DNA of 40,315 nt, from the NCBI GenBank assembly GCA_020060765.1, contig JAGUZQ010000118.1:1-40315 (forward strand), in the 5' to 3' direction. Shown here piece by piece: positions 7,882 to 15,585 of the stretch. The notes under the pieces were generated by a model, which was not told where the DNA came from, searched no databases, and saw only the letters and a program-made list of their open reading frames with translations. The translations under genes and the position numbers were made by a program. How positions within the stretch are numbered: position 1 is the first letter of the stretch; each line of letters opens with the position of its first letter. This stretch comes from Planctomycetota bacterium. Its GTDB lineage: Bacteria > Planctomycetota > SZUA-567.

Positions 7882-10298
7882 GAGCAGCGTTGAGATTGTG
7901 CGCATTGACCCGGAGGGAGGCTGGCAGCCTGCTGGCGCAGCCTTCGCTGTACCTGGTGACGGCGTTTTTCGTGCTGATCGGCAGCCTGAATTTCTTCGAG
8001 GTGGTATACAATATTAAAGTCGCCACGTTCGAGCCGATGGCGGCGTGCGCGTGTTTTCTCTCCCTGCTGCTGGCGCCGTTGATCACGATGAAGATGTTCG
8101 CCGAGGAGACCGCGTCCGGCACGATCGAGCTGCTGCTGACTGCGCCGGTGCGACCGGTAGAGATCGTGCTGTCGAAATTTTTCGGCGCATATTTTTATTA
8201 CTGCCTTACTTTGCTTCCCTATGCCGCCTTTGCGATTCTGTTGTCGGTTTACGGCGACGTCGACCGGGGGGCGGTGATAACGGGCGTGCTGTCGCTGTTG
8301 CTGACGGGGGCGCTGTTCGTGGCGGCGGGGCTGTTCGTGTCCAGTCTCACCTCCAGCCAGATCGTGGCGGCAGCGGCGAGTTGCGCGATCCTGATCATCC
8401 TGCTGGCGTTATCGTATTTTCACGACTACGGCGGCGTGCTGGGAATGCTGGGATATGCGAGTTTCCATCCTCATTTCGAACGGTTCCTGCCCGGAGTGAT
8501 CGACACTCGCGACTTGTTTTATTTCGCCAGCGCCACCTGCGGAGTGTTATTTCTGGCCTGGCTGGTGGTGAATTCGCGCGGGGCGCTGCTGAGAGGAGGC
8601 GGTTCTCCCCGGCGGGGTTGGATGATCGCGGCGGGGCTGCTGCTGGTGTTGTCAATAGAATTCCTGCTCTACGGAATAGCGCGGCTGCACATCGCCGGAA
8701 CCGATCCGGAAAGGATTGTCGCGCTGCTGGGAGACAAGGGGATTTTCGCTGTAGCGGGAGAAACCTGGGCGTTGTTACTGGCGCTGCTTTTTCTGGCCGG
8801 AGCCTTGGCCAGCCACTGGTTCTCCCGACAAGGAACTGCGGTAGAGAGGATCAGCGGTCTGCTGCGAACCGACCTGGTGCCGACCCTGCTTGCGGCGGGT
8901 AGCGTGGCGCTGATTATCGTAAATCTGAATTATTATTCCAGCCTGCTGCATTGCGACTGGGACTTGTCCGAAGGGGCGGAAAACACGCTGGCGCTGGATA
9001 CGCGCATGACGCTGGACGAGTTGCGCGACCGGGCCGATATCCAAGTATTTTTCAGCCGCGAGGTGGATTATAAGAAAGTTGACCTGGCGCAGGAGACGCG
9101 GCGCCTGCTCAAGCGTTACGCCAGCTATTCGCCGCGCATCCGGCTGAGTTTCGTCGATTCCCTGCTGGAATCGGAAAAGGCGCTGGAGCTTGCGCGCAAG
9201 CTTGATTTCGATCCCGCTCACATGCCGTATCTGGCGGTGGCCAGTTACCAGGGCAGGCGCGTGCCGGTGCCTGCGCAGGCGTTGCTGAAGCAGCCGACCG
9301 CGCAGCAGCAGATGTCGGGAGACAAACAGTTTTCCTACAACGGCGAAATGGCTTTTACCATCGCGCTGAAACGCCTGCTCGATCCGCGCACGACGCGGGT
9401 GGTGTTCTCCACCGGTCACGGCGAGATGAACGTGGAGGAAAAGGACAAGCGACCAGGGTTGGCGGGGGAGTTTTCCGCTACCCTGCGGCGGGAAGCGTTC
9501 GACGTGAACCTGCTGGCTCTGAAGGGCGATCCCATCCCGCCGGATTGCGACGTGCTGGTGCTGGCCGGGCCGAGGGTGCCTATCGGGAAAGACGTGGCCG
9601 CCAGTCTGGAGGAATTCGTTTTGCGTGGCGGCAGGCTGTTACTGCTGCTGCCGGAAACCAATCTGAATCGCGACGGCTCCGAGGATGACCGCGACGAGGA
9701 CTTGATGGCGCTGGTGAAAAGCTGGGGCGGGTCGCCGCGCGGTGATACTGTCTTCGACGCACGGAACAACGAGAACGGCCAGACTTCGATTATCTACGTC
9801 ACCGCTTCGGAAGCGCATTCCATCGCCAAGGGCGGGCGCGCGGTTGTGTGCCTGCTGCCCCGGGCGCGCAGCATCAGGGAGCTGCCGTCGGTGAGCGACC
9901 ATGGTTGGCAAATGGATAGGCTGCTGTTGAGCACGGAATATTCAGTTGCCAACCAGACTGTCGACGGGAAAATGAAACCGCGCCACGGTCCTCTGACATT
10001 GGGGTTCACCGCCGCAAAAAATACCGTTCCCGAGCCGCGCGTGGTGGTGATAGGCAACTCCGAGTTTGTCGGCAACCAGTTTATCGACAAGGCGCACAAC
10101 CGGTCTTTCGCCGTGTCCTGTATCTACTGGCTGGCGGGGCGAGACTACAAGATCAGGATTTCGCCCAAGGATCATGTCGATCGCAATCTTGACCTGACCG
10201 GATCGGATAAGAAAACGGTAAGCTGGGTGGCGCTGGTGGCGCTGCCCCAGATTTGGCTGCTGCTGGGGGCGCTGGTGTGGTGGGTGCGGAAGCAATAA
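7878..10298 (+). CDS. ABC-2 permease fused to GldG-like auxiliary domain
   Basis: This 806-residue protein starts at the GTG that overlaps the ATPase stop, with GGGAGGG upstream. Residues about 1-240 form an ABC-2 type permease with about six membrane helices. Further helices follow at about 250-350. Residues about 360-760 form a soluble, probably periplasmic GldG/ABC_transp_aux domain (DWDLSEGAENTL leads into it; FSTGHGE is a landmark). A last helix ends in WWVRKQ. GldF-like permease and GldG are often separate genes; here they are one chain. Together with the upstream ATPase and the DUF4340 protein it should make an inner-membrane complex. The transported or handled substrate is not known. 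Confidence 0.85.
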   Translation: MRAALRLCALTRREAGSLLAQPSLYLVTAFFVLIGSLNFFEVVYNIKVATFEPMAACACFLSLLLAPLITMKMFAEETASGTIELLLTAPVRPVEIVLSKFFGAYFYYCLTLLPYAAFAILLSVYGDVDRGAVITGVLSLLLTGALFVAAGLFVSSLTSSQIVAAAASCAILIILLALSYFHDYGGVLGMLGYASFHPHFERFLPGVIDTRDLFYFASATCGVLFLAWLVVNSRGALLRGGGSPRRGWMIAAGLLLVLSIEFLLYGIARLHIAGTDPERIVALLGDKGIFAVAGETWALLLALLFLAGALASHWFSRQGTAVERISGLLRTDLVPTLLAAGSVALIIVNLNYYSSLLHCDWDLSEGAENTLALDTRMTLDELRDRADIQVFFSREVDYKKVDLAQETRRLLKRYASYSPRIRLSFVDSLLESEKALELARKLDFDPAHMPYLAVASYQGRRVPVPAQALLKQPTAQQQMSGDKQFSYNGEMAFTIALKRLLDPRTTRVVFSTGHGEMNVEEKDKRPGLAGEFSATLRREAFDVNLLALKGDPIPPDCDVLVLAGPRVPIGKDVAASLEEFVLRGGRLLLLLPETNLNRDGSEDDRDEDLMALVKSWGGSPRGDTVFDARNNENGQTSIIYVTASEAHSIAKGGRAVVCLLPRARSIRELPSVSDHGWQMDRLLLSTEYSVANQTVDGKMKPRHGPLTLGFTAAKNTVPEPRVVVIGNSEFVGNQFIDKAHNRSFAVSCIYWLAGRDYKIRISPKDHVDRNLDLTGSDKKTVSWVALVALPQIWLLLGALVWWVRKQ

Positions 10299-10311
10299 AG
10301 GAAAGGCGTTC

Positions 10312-12138
10312 ATGAAACTGCGCGCGGGCTTGATTCTGCTGATCGTGGCGGCGGCGCTGTCGGCTGTCAGTGCTGTCGTCGCATGGCGCGAGGCAGACGC
10401 CGGGTCTTCCGCCGGAATCAGCAATCGCCTGTTCGGTTTTACGCTGAAGGATGTGACTGCTTACCAGCTTTTCCGGGGAGCGGGGGGGGAAACCGTTTCT
10501 TTTTCAAAATCGGAGGACGGGGCGTGGTCTGTCACCCTGCCGGGAATGAAACGTCCTGACTTGGCCGACCGGCTGTCGTTGGAGAGCCTGGGCGCTCTGG
10601 TGCAACTGGCTCGGAAAAATCAGGTGGCGATTCCTCCGGCCGAGGCGGGAATGGATATGGCCTCGGCTGTGCAACTGACTGTCCGGGCGGGAGACGAAAA
10701 CGAAAACCTGCTGGTGGGCAAAAAGACCGCGGACGGAAAAAGCCGCTACGTCAGCCTGTTGGAAAAGCCGGGCGAGGTTCACGTCATTCCTGACGAGTTG
10801 TGTTCCTTTGCCGATAAAAATCCCGGTGAGTTCCGGAGCGCTTACCTGTTCGACCTCGGCGGCGGCGTAGCGGAAAAGATAATCGTGCACGCCGACGGCG
10901 GCAGCGATCTGGTTTTGGAAAATTCCAGCGGAGAGTGGTTTATCCGCTCTCCCTTAGCCTGGCCGGCCGACGCGGTGCAGGTGGGGCGGCTGCTCAGATC
11001 GTGCCAGAATCTGCGCGCCGAGGTCATTAATCCGGCTGACGAAAAACAGTCCAGCGGTTTCGCCCGGGCGGCGTATGTGGAAATCGTCTGCGGCGGAAAA
11101 ACGCATCGGGTGTCGTTGTTGCCGGGTACGAAAGAAGGGGTTGCCTTGGCGTTGCACCGGGAGCGGGGCATCGCGGCGGAAGTCGATGGCTCGCTGTTGG
11201 AAGAGGCGGGGCGCGTGTGTCAGCAGGATAACCGGGATCTCGGCGTGAACCGCTATCGGCAGCGGGTGCTGGATTTGCTGAACGGACGAACCCCCGCCTT
11301 CATTTCCGTGCAGACTCCTGATGGCACGTTGGAACTGACTCTGACCAGCGCGGGCTGGAAAGCTTCCGGCGCGCGCGATTTTCCGGTCGAGGAAGCTTCG
11401 GTCAAGCAGGCGCTGGCGGTATTCGCCGGGTTCGAGATTGCCGGATTCATCGCCGACGGCGCGGTGAAAAAAGAGGATTACGGGCTGGCGCCTCCCCGGG
11501 TGCGGGTGGTGTGCAGCGATCAGGGCGGGCAGACTATTGCCGGGGTTTCGTTCGGAGTGGACGACAAGAATCAGGTGTGCTGTCTGGTGGACGGACGGGA
11601 AGAAGCCATTCTCGCGTCGGGAAGGCGGCACACTAACATCCTTTCCATGCCCCTGATTTTTTACAGAGACAGGCAGATCGGCGATTTTTCCTTCGACGAG
11701 GTCGAGTCGGTTAAGGTTGTAAAACAGGGCATAACCACCGTGTTTCAGCGCACTCCGCATGGCCGCTGGGCGATCACGACTCCCAGTCTGGCGATGCTGG
11801 AGGATGACGACGTGGATTTTTCCATGCTTGTGGCCAAGCTGCAGCGGTTGCAGTGCCTGACGTACTATTCTGAAAAGATTGAAGAACTATCGAAATTTGG
11901 ACTTGACCAGACGGGGGTGAATGTGATAGTTACTCTCCGGCAAAAAAAAGCGGATGGGAGTACGAACGCGCGAATCGCCCTGGATTTGCGGGTTGGCCTG
12001 GATGCCGAGCATGTCATCCAGGGTTTGACCGGCAATACGCGCGGGCCGAAACCGGTTTTCGGCAAGCTTTCGGGGGAAAGTCCGGTGTTTATCCTCGATG
12101 GAGAGATTGCGCGTGAACTTACGCGGGATTACAAATAA
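10312..12138 (+). CDS. DUF4340 domain protein, membrane-anchored
   Basis: The 608-residue protein begins 13 bp after the permease-GldG gene, at an ATG with GGAAAGG upstream. One N-terminal membrane helix (about 5-24) is followed by a long soluble region with repeated beta-rich segments typical of DUF4340, for example a stretch ending DYGLAPPRVRVV near 385-400 where the family motif LxxxxYGLDxP is expected. DUF4340 proteins sit beside GldA/GldG-type ABC genes in many genomes and are presumed periplasmic partners. No catalytic motif is recognised. The function is unknown. Confidence 0.8.
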   Translation: MKLRAGLILLIVAAALSAVSAVVAWREADAGSSAGISNRLFGFTLKDVTAYQLFRGAGGETVSFSKSEDGAWSVTLPGMKRPDLADRLSLESLGALVQLARKNQVAIPPAEAGMDMASAVQLTVRAGDENENLLVGKKTADGKSRYVSLLEKPGEVHVIPDELCSFADKNPGEFRSAYLFDLGGGVAEKIIVHADGGSDLVLENSSGEWFIRSPLAWPADAVQVGRLLRSCQNLRAEVINPADEKQSSGFARAAYVEIVCGGKTHRVSLLPGTKEGVALALHRERGIAAEVDGSLLEEAGRVCQQDNRDLGVNRYRQRVLDLLNGRTPAFISVQTPDGTLELTLTSAGWKASGARDFPVEEASVKQALAVFAGFEIAGFIADGAVKKEDYGLAPPRVRVVCSDQGGQTIAGVSFGVDDKNQVCCLVDGREEAILASGRRHTNILSMPLIFYRDRQIGDFSFDEVESVKVVKQGITTVFQRTPHGRWAITTPSLAMLEDDDVDFSMLVAKLQRLQCLTYYSEKIEELSKFGLDQTGVNVIVTLRQKKADGSTNARIALDLRVGLDAEHVIQGLTGNTRGPKPVFGKLSGESPVFILDGEIARELTRDYK

Positions 12139-12176
12139 CGGCTGGCTGTTTCGGCATCGAACCTGAAGGGGATTTT

Positions 12177-12947
12177 ATGGCAGCTAAAAAGAAGGCGACC
12201 GCGAAAGCGGCCAAGAAAGCCGGGCAGACCCCTGGCAAAACCGAAAAGACCGAAAAGAAAAAAGCAGAATCCAAGGCTGTGGAAAAGAAAGCTCCGGCCA
12301 AGAAAACCACGGTTAAAGAAACCGCCAAGAGCAAGGCGTCTGCGGGGACGAAGGAAAGCGGGAAGAGCGTCAGGGGCAAGGCTAAAAACGAGCAGAAGGT
12401 GGCGCCCAAAGCCGGCTTCACAGTCAATCTCAAGCCCGCCAAGCCCGCCCTGGTCGCCGCTCCCGGTGTCAAGATCACGCGCAAGGATAATACTAGAAAA
12501 AATACTGAGCGCCAGAACGAGGTGTGCAAGCTTACAAAAAAGGAAATTAAGGATTTGCAGGATGACCTGCTGGAGCGCCGCGATGTTCTGCTGCGCGGTA
12601 TCCGCCGGGAACTGGCTGATCACCGCAACCGTGCGAACAACCGCGCCTCCGACGAGGCCGACATGGCCTCGGACGCGTACGACGAGGATCTCACTTTCGA
12701 GATAACCTCCACCAGCGACAAGGAACTGAAGCAGATCGACGACGCCCTGAAAAAGATTGAGGAGGGCACCTACGGCCAGTGCGACCGGTGCGGGTGTCAT
12801 ATTACCGCCTCGCGTCTGCGGATTCTGCCTTATGCCACCGCTTGCGTCGACTGCCGCGGCAAAAATGAATTCGAGGAGCAGGACACTGACGAGAATTCCC
12901 CCTGGGCCTTCATCGACGGCAATGACGGCGACAGCGAGGAAGAGTGA
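12177..12947 (+). CDS. DksA/TraR-type zinc finger protein with lysine-rich N-terminal tail
   Basis: The 256-residue protein has two parts. Residues 1-115 are Lys/Ala/Thr/Glu-rich and of low complexity, like a histone H1-type tail. Residues about 118-232 form a DksA-like domain: a coiled coil (about 120-195) followed by a C4 zinc finger with C202, C205, C223 and C226 (C-X2-C-X17-C-X2-C). DksA proteins enter the RNA polymerase secondary channel and adjust initiation, often with ppGpp; here acidic residues DEAD and SDAYDED lie in the coiled-coil tip region. The C-terminus is strongly acidic. It lies 38 bp behind the DUF4340 gene with an AAGGGG site and may be partly co-transcribed. A terminator follows at 13009. 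The tail may bind DNA or RNA; this is inference. Confidence 0.85.
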   Translation: MAAKKKATAKAAKKAGQTPGKTEKTEKKKAESKAVEKKAPAKKTTVKETAKSKASAGTKESGKSVRGKAKNEQKVAPKAGFTVNLKPAKPALVAAPGVKITRKDNTRKNTERQNEVCKLTKKEIKDLQDDLLERRDVLLRGIRRELADHRNRANNRASDEADMASDAYDEDLTFEITSTSDKELKQIDDALKKIEEGTYGQCDRCGCHITASRLRILPYATACVDCRGKNEFEEQDTDENSPWAFIDGNDGDSEEE

Positions 12948-12977
12948 TTGACAGGGTCGGGGGTGTTTTGCTAAACT
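12948..12977 (+). promoter_or_regulatory. Putative promoter upstream of terminator/leader and TPR lipoprotein
   Basis: TTGACA (12948-12953) begins just after the DksA-like stop codon, and TAAACT (12972-12977) follows after 18 bp. Transcription would begin near 12984, ahead of the terminator hairpin at 13009-13050. Confidence 0.4.
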
Positions 12978-13008
12978 GCGCCTAAACCGTGGTCAGGAGA
13001 TTTTGCAG

Positions 13009-13050
13009 GAGACGCGAATGACTTCATTGGTTCGCGTCTCTTTTATTTTT
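13009..13050 (+). terminator. Strong intrinsic terminator (possible attenuator)
   Basis: GAGACGCGAA (13009-13018) and TTCGCGTCTC (13031-13040) form a perfect 10-bp stem with a 12-nt loop, followed by TTTTATTTTT. It ends the transcript of the ABC-DksA-like block. Because a promoter-like pair lies between the DksA-like gene and this hairpin, it could also act as an attenuator for the next gene or as the 3' end of a small RNA. Confidence 0.85.
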
Positions 13051-13067
13051 TGCCGGGTTTCGGTCTC

Positions 13068-13775
13068 ATGGAAAAAACGCGCCACCTACCGCTGATTATA
13101 GCTCTTGCCCTGCCGTGCGTCCTTTGCTGCGGCTGCGGCTGCGACGTGGACTGGCGGGAGCGGGCTGATCTGGCCTGCGCGCGCGCCATCGACGCGGAGC
13201 AGGAAGGTAAGTTTGACAGGGCCGAGCAGTTTTTCCTCGAGGCGTTGGAAATCGACCCCTTCCACGACGGCGCCAGCCTGGGGCTGGCAAAAATTTACAG
13301 CCGCAACCTCTTCGCGCAAAGCGAGGCCTTGCCGCGGGCGATTTATTTCTACTCCCGCTTTATCAATCTTTTTCCTCCCGACAGCCGGAAGGCGGAAGTG
13401 GTTTTCGCAAGGACGGAAATCGCTTTTCTGAAAAAAATAGAATCCGGGGAGATGGAGGATCCGGTGTGCGCCGCGCGGGACATTTTCTGGGCGGTGGACA
13501 AGGACTGCCTCCTGATGTTTTCCGAAAGGCTGCATCCTGATCTGATTGCTGGGTTGGCGGAAAAAGACATGACTCCGGAAAAACTTTTCGCTCAGTTGCG
13601 CAAGGAGTGGAACGGTTCCAGCCAGCAATACTTGAGCCGGATGATAGTCAAATCGATCAACGATCTGCGCGCCAGCGTTACGGTCAAAGTTGGGAACGAC
13701 AGGAAATATTTTGCCTTTGTTCTCTCGTCCACGGGAGCGTGGAACCTGATCAAGGTAGGGGATGTCGAGGGGTAG
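13068..13775 (+). CDS. Probable lipoprotein with TPR-like repeat, function unknown
   Basis: The preferred start is the ATG at 13068 (235 residues); the frame is open to a TTG at 13050, inside the terminator T-run. The N-terminus is a hydrophobic signal ending in a Cys-rich stretch (C17 to C25), and a lipid-attached cysteine there is likely, though no textbook lipobox fits. Residues about 33-85 resemble a TPR pair (ARAIDAEQEGKFDRAEQFFL, then a copy ending LGLAKIYS). The C-terminal 90 residues, ending FVLSSTGAWNLIKV, may be an NTF2-like fold, but this is a guess. The gene is convergent with pdxA, seven bases apart. No clear ribosome site precedes the ATG. Confidence 0.65.
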   Translation: MEKTRHLPLIIALALPCVLCCGCGCDVDWRERADLACARAIDAEQEGKFDRAEQFFLEALEIDPFHDGASLGLAKIYSRNLFAQSEALPRAIYFYSRFINLFPPDSRKAEVVFARTEIAFLKKIESGEMEDPVCAARDIFWAVDKDCLLMFSERLHPDLIAGLAEKDMTPEKLFAQLRKEWNGSSQQYLSRMIVKSINDLRASVTVKVGNDRKYFAFVLSSTGAWNLIKVGDVEG

Positions 13776-13782
13776 TTACCGT

Positions 13783-14784
13783 TTATGCTTTTCGCCTGCG
13801 GCTGATCTCGACCGCGGCACGGATCGCTTCCTCGCACGAAAGCGAGTTCGCTTCGCCCTTGCCGGCGAGGTCGAAAGCGGTGCCGTGATCGACCGAGGTG
13901 CGCACGATCGGTAGCCCCAGGGTGATATTCACCCCGCAATCGAACGCCACGGTTTTGAGCGGCCCCAGGCCCTGGTCGTGGTACATGGCCACCACCGCGT
14001 CATATTCTCCCCGCAAAGCATGATGAAACGCGGTGTCGGCCGGAACCGGGCCGATAGCGGCGATTTTCATCTTCCGCAGCTTTTTCACCGCCGGTTCTAT
14101 CACGAGCTTTTCTTCGCTTCCGATGTGTCCGCTTTCCCCAGCGTGCGGATTCAGCCCCAGCACGCAGAGGCGAGGGTTGGCGATTCCGAAATCATTGATT
14201 AGCGCATGGTGCAGAACGACGGCAGTGTCGATGATTTTTCTGGCGGTGACCAGTCGCGGCACTTTCGCCAGCGGTTCGTGAATTGTCACCAGCGCCACGC
14301 GCAGGCCTTTTCCCGCCAGCAGCATTACGAATTTTTTCGTGCCGGTAACGTCGGCCAGCAGTTCGGTGTGGCCGGGATAATGGCTCCCCGCCAGTTTCCA
14401 GGCCGCCTTGCAGATCGGGGCGGTGACGAGGGCGTCGGCCTTGTTTTCCAGGCACAGTTCCAGCGCTGCTTGCACGTATGCCAGGCTCAGGCGGCCGGTT
14501 CGTTCAGTCCATTTGCCGAAAGCTGGCGCTGCGCCGCCAAGAGGGCAGGGCTCCAGAATTCTTATTGCCGCACCGCCACCGAACATATTCCCAGCTGGCT
14601 TGACCACTTCCAGATCAGGCGCGAGTCCGACTGCATTCGCCGCTTTGCGAAGAACCGAGGCGTGTCCGCAGACAAGGAATTCGGCCGATTTGCGGATGAC
14701 CGGTTTGTCCAAGGCGCGGAGAATTATCTCCGGCCCTATGCCGCCCGGGTCGCCCAGGGATATAACGATGCGGGGTTTGGTCAT
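13783..14784 (-). CDS. pdxA: 4-hydroxythreonine-4-phosphate dehydrogenase
   Basis: The 333-residue enzyme performs the NAD-dependent oxidation of 4-phosphohydroxy-L-threonine in the DXP-dependent route to pyridoxal phosphate. GDPGGIGPEI (11-20) and PGHTE (137-141) are diagnostic. The three metal-binding histidines line up with E. coli H166, H211 and H266: H169 (TIHEPL), H214 (NPHAGE) and H269 (MYHDQG). Length is typical. It is the last gene of a leftward set PhoH, ANL-like and YkgJ-like, and begins 9 bp after the latter. Genes for the other steps (pdxB, pdxJ) are not in the window. Confidence 0.96.
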   Translation of the reverse strand: MTKPRIVISLGDPGGIGPEIILRALDKPVIRKSAEFLVCGHASVLRKAANAVGLAPDLEVVKPAGNMFGGGAAIRILEPCPLGGAAPAFGKWTERTGRLSLAYVQAALELCLENKADALVTAPICKAAWKLAGSHYPGHTELLADVTGTKKFVMLLAGKGLRVALVTIHEPLAKVPRLVTARKIIDTAVVLHHALINDFGIANPRLCVLGLNPHAGESGHIGSEEKLVIEPAVKKLRKMKIAAIGPVPADTAFHHALRGEYDAVVAMYHDQGLGPLKTVAFDCGVNITLGLPIVRTSVDHGTAFDLAGKGEANSLSCEEAIRAAVEISRRRKA

Positions 14785-14793
14785 GGCGTAAAC

Positions 14794-15585
14794 TCACTTG
14801 CCGCGCGACTTGATGATCTGCTTCATCAGCTTGAAATATTCCTGCGCCTCGCGGCGGTAATAGGTGCCGGTGCGGGGAAAGTCGTGCATTACCTGCCGGA
14901 TCAGCTTGAAGGCTTTGTCAGGATTTTTCTGTTCGTTAGCGGCGAAAAACGCGTCGATCAGATTCAGCTTCCGGGACAGGTCGGTGGTGTCGACGTAGTG
15001 CGGCGCGAAGAGCGACAGGTCGAAGGTGTCGGCCAGGTGCTGGCGGATTTGCAGGAAGAACGGCTGCGTGATTTTCGGATCCAGCGCCACCGCCCACCAG
15101 CATTCGAGGTTGAGGCTTTCCAGCCAGTAAGGTTCCTCCATCACGGTGTGAAAACCGGCGTTTAGCGCCGATAGCCGATCCTGCCACTGGCTGATGAGTT
15201 CGGCGGTCACGTCGGAGGCGACGTCCTGGTCGGTGATGTGGGGGCAGATAGGCGTGATGCGGTTGGCCAGCAGATCCATCAGCGGCAGCCCTTCCAGGCG
15301 GCAGGATAGACTGCGACCAGGATGGGAGAGGCATTTGTTTTCCGCGTTCTGCAGTTTGCAGAGATAGTTACCGGGCAGATGCTCCGCTTCCGGCATGGGC
15401 GCGTCCATCAGCGCGGAGATTTCCTCAGGCGACAGCAGGGTCAGGAGCGAATCGAGCTGGTAGGCGAATTCCACCAGCGTCAGGTGCGGGGTGACGCAGC
15501 AGGTGCCGCAGCTTACGCAGGGCAGCGCCGGGGGCTGGGCGTAGATTTTTTCCAATTCGTCAAAGGCGTCTCTGAGATCAGGCAT
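14794..15585 (-). CDS. YkgJ-type Cys-cluster (Zn/Fe-chelating) protein
   Basis: The 263-residue protein carries the YkgJ/UPF0153 signature: C23, C26, C29 and C30 (CVSCGTCC), then C76, C85, C95 and C114, which together could hold a metal ion or an iron-sulfur cluster. The C-terminal half (about 125-263) is helical, with no recognised domain and an Arg/Lys-rich end. The start ATG lies inside the upstream gene (8-bp overlap), so translation is probably coupled to the adenylating-enzyme homologue. Functions of YkgJ proteins are largely unproven. The pairing with an ANL-like protein suggests joint action, but no substrate can be named. Confidence 0.8.
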   Translation of the reverse strand: MPDLRDAFDELEKIYAQPPALPCVSCGTCCVTPHLTLVEFAYQLDSLLTLLSPEEISALMDAPMPEAEHLPGNYLCKLQNAENKCLSHPGRSLSCRLEGLPLMDLLANRITPICPHITDQDVASDVTAELISQWQDRLSALNAGFHTVMEEPYWLESLNLECWWAVALDPKITQPFFLQIRQHLADTFDLSLFAPHYVDTTDLSRKLNLIDAFFAANEQKNPDKAFKLIRQVMHDFPRTGTYYRREAQEYFKLMKQIIKSRGK

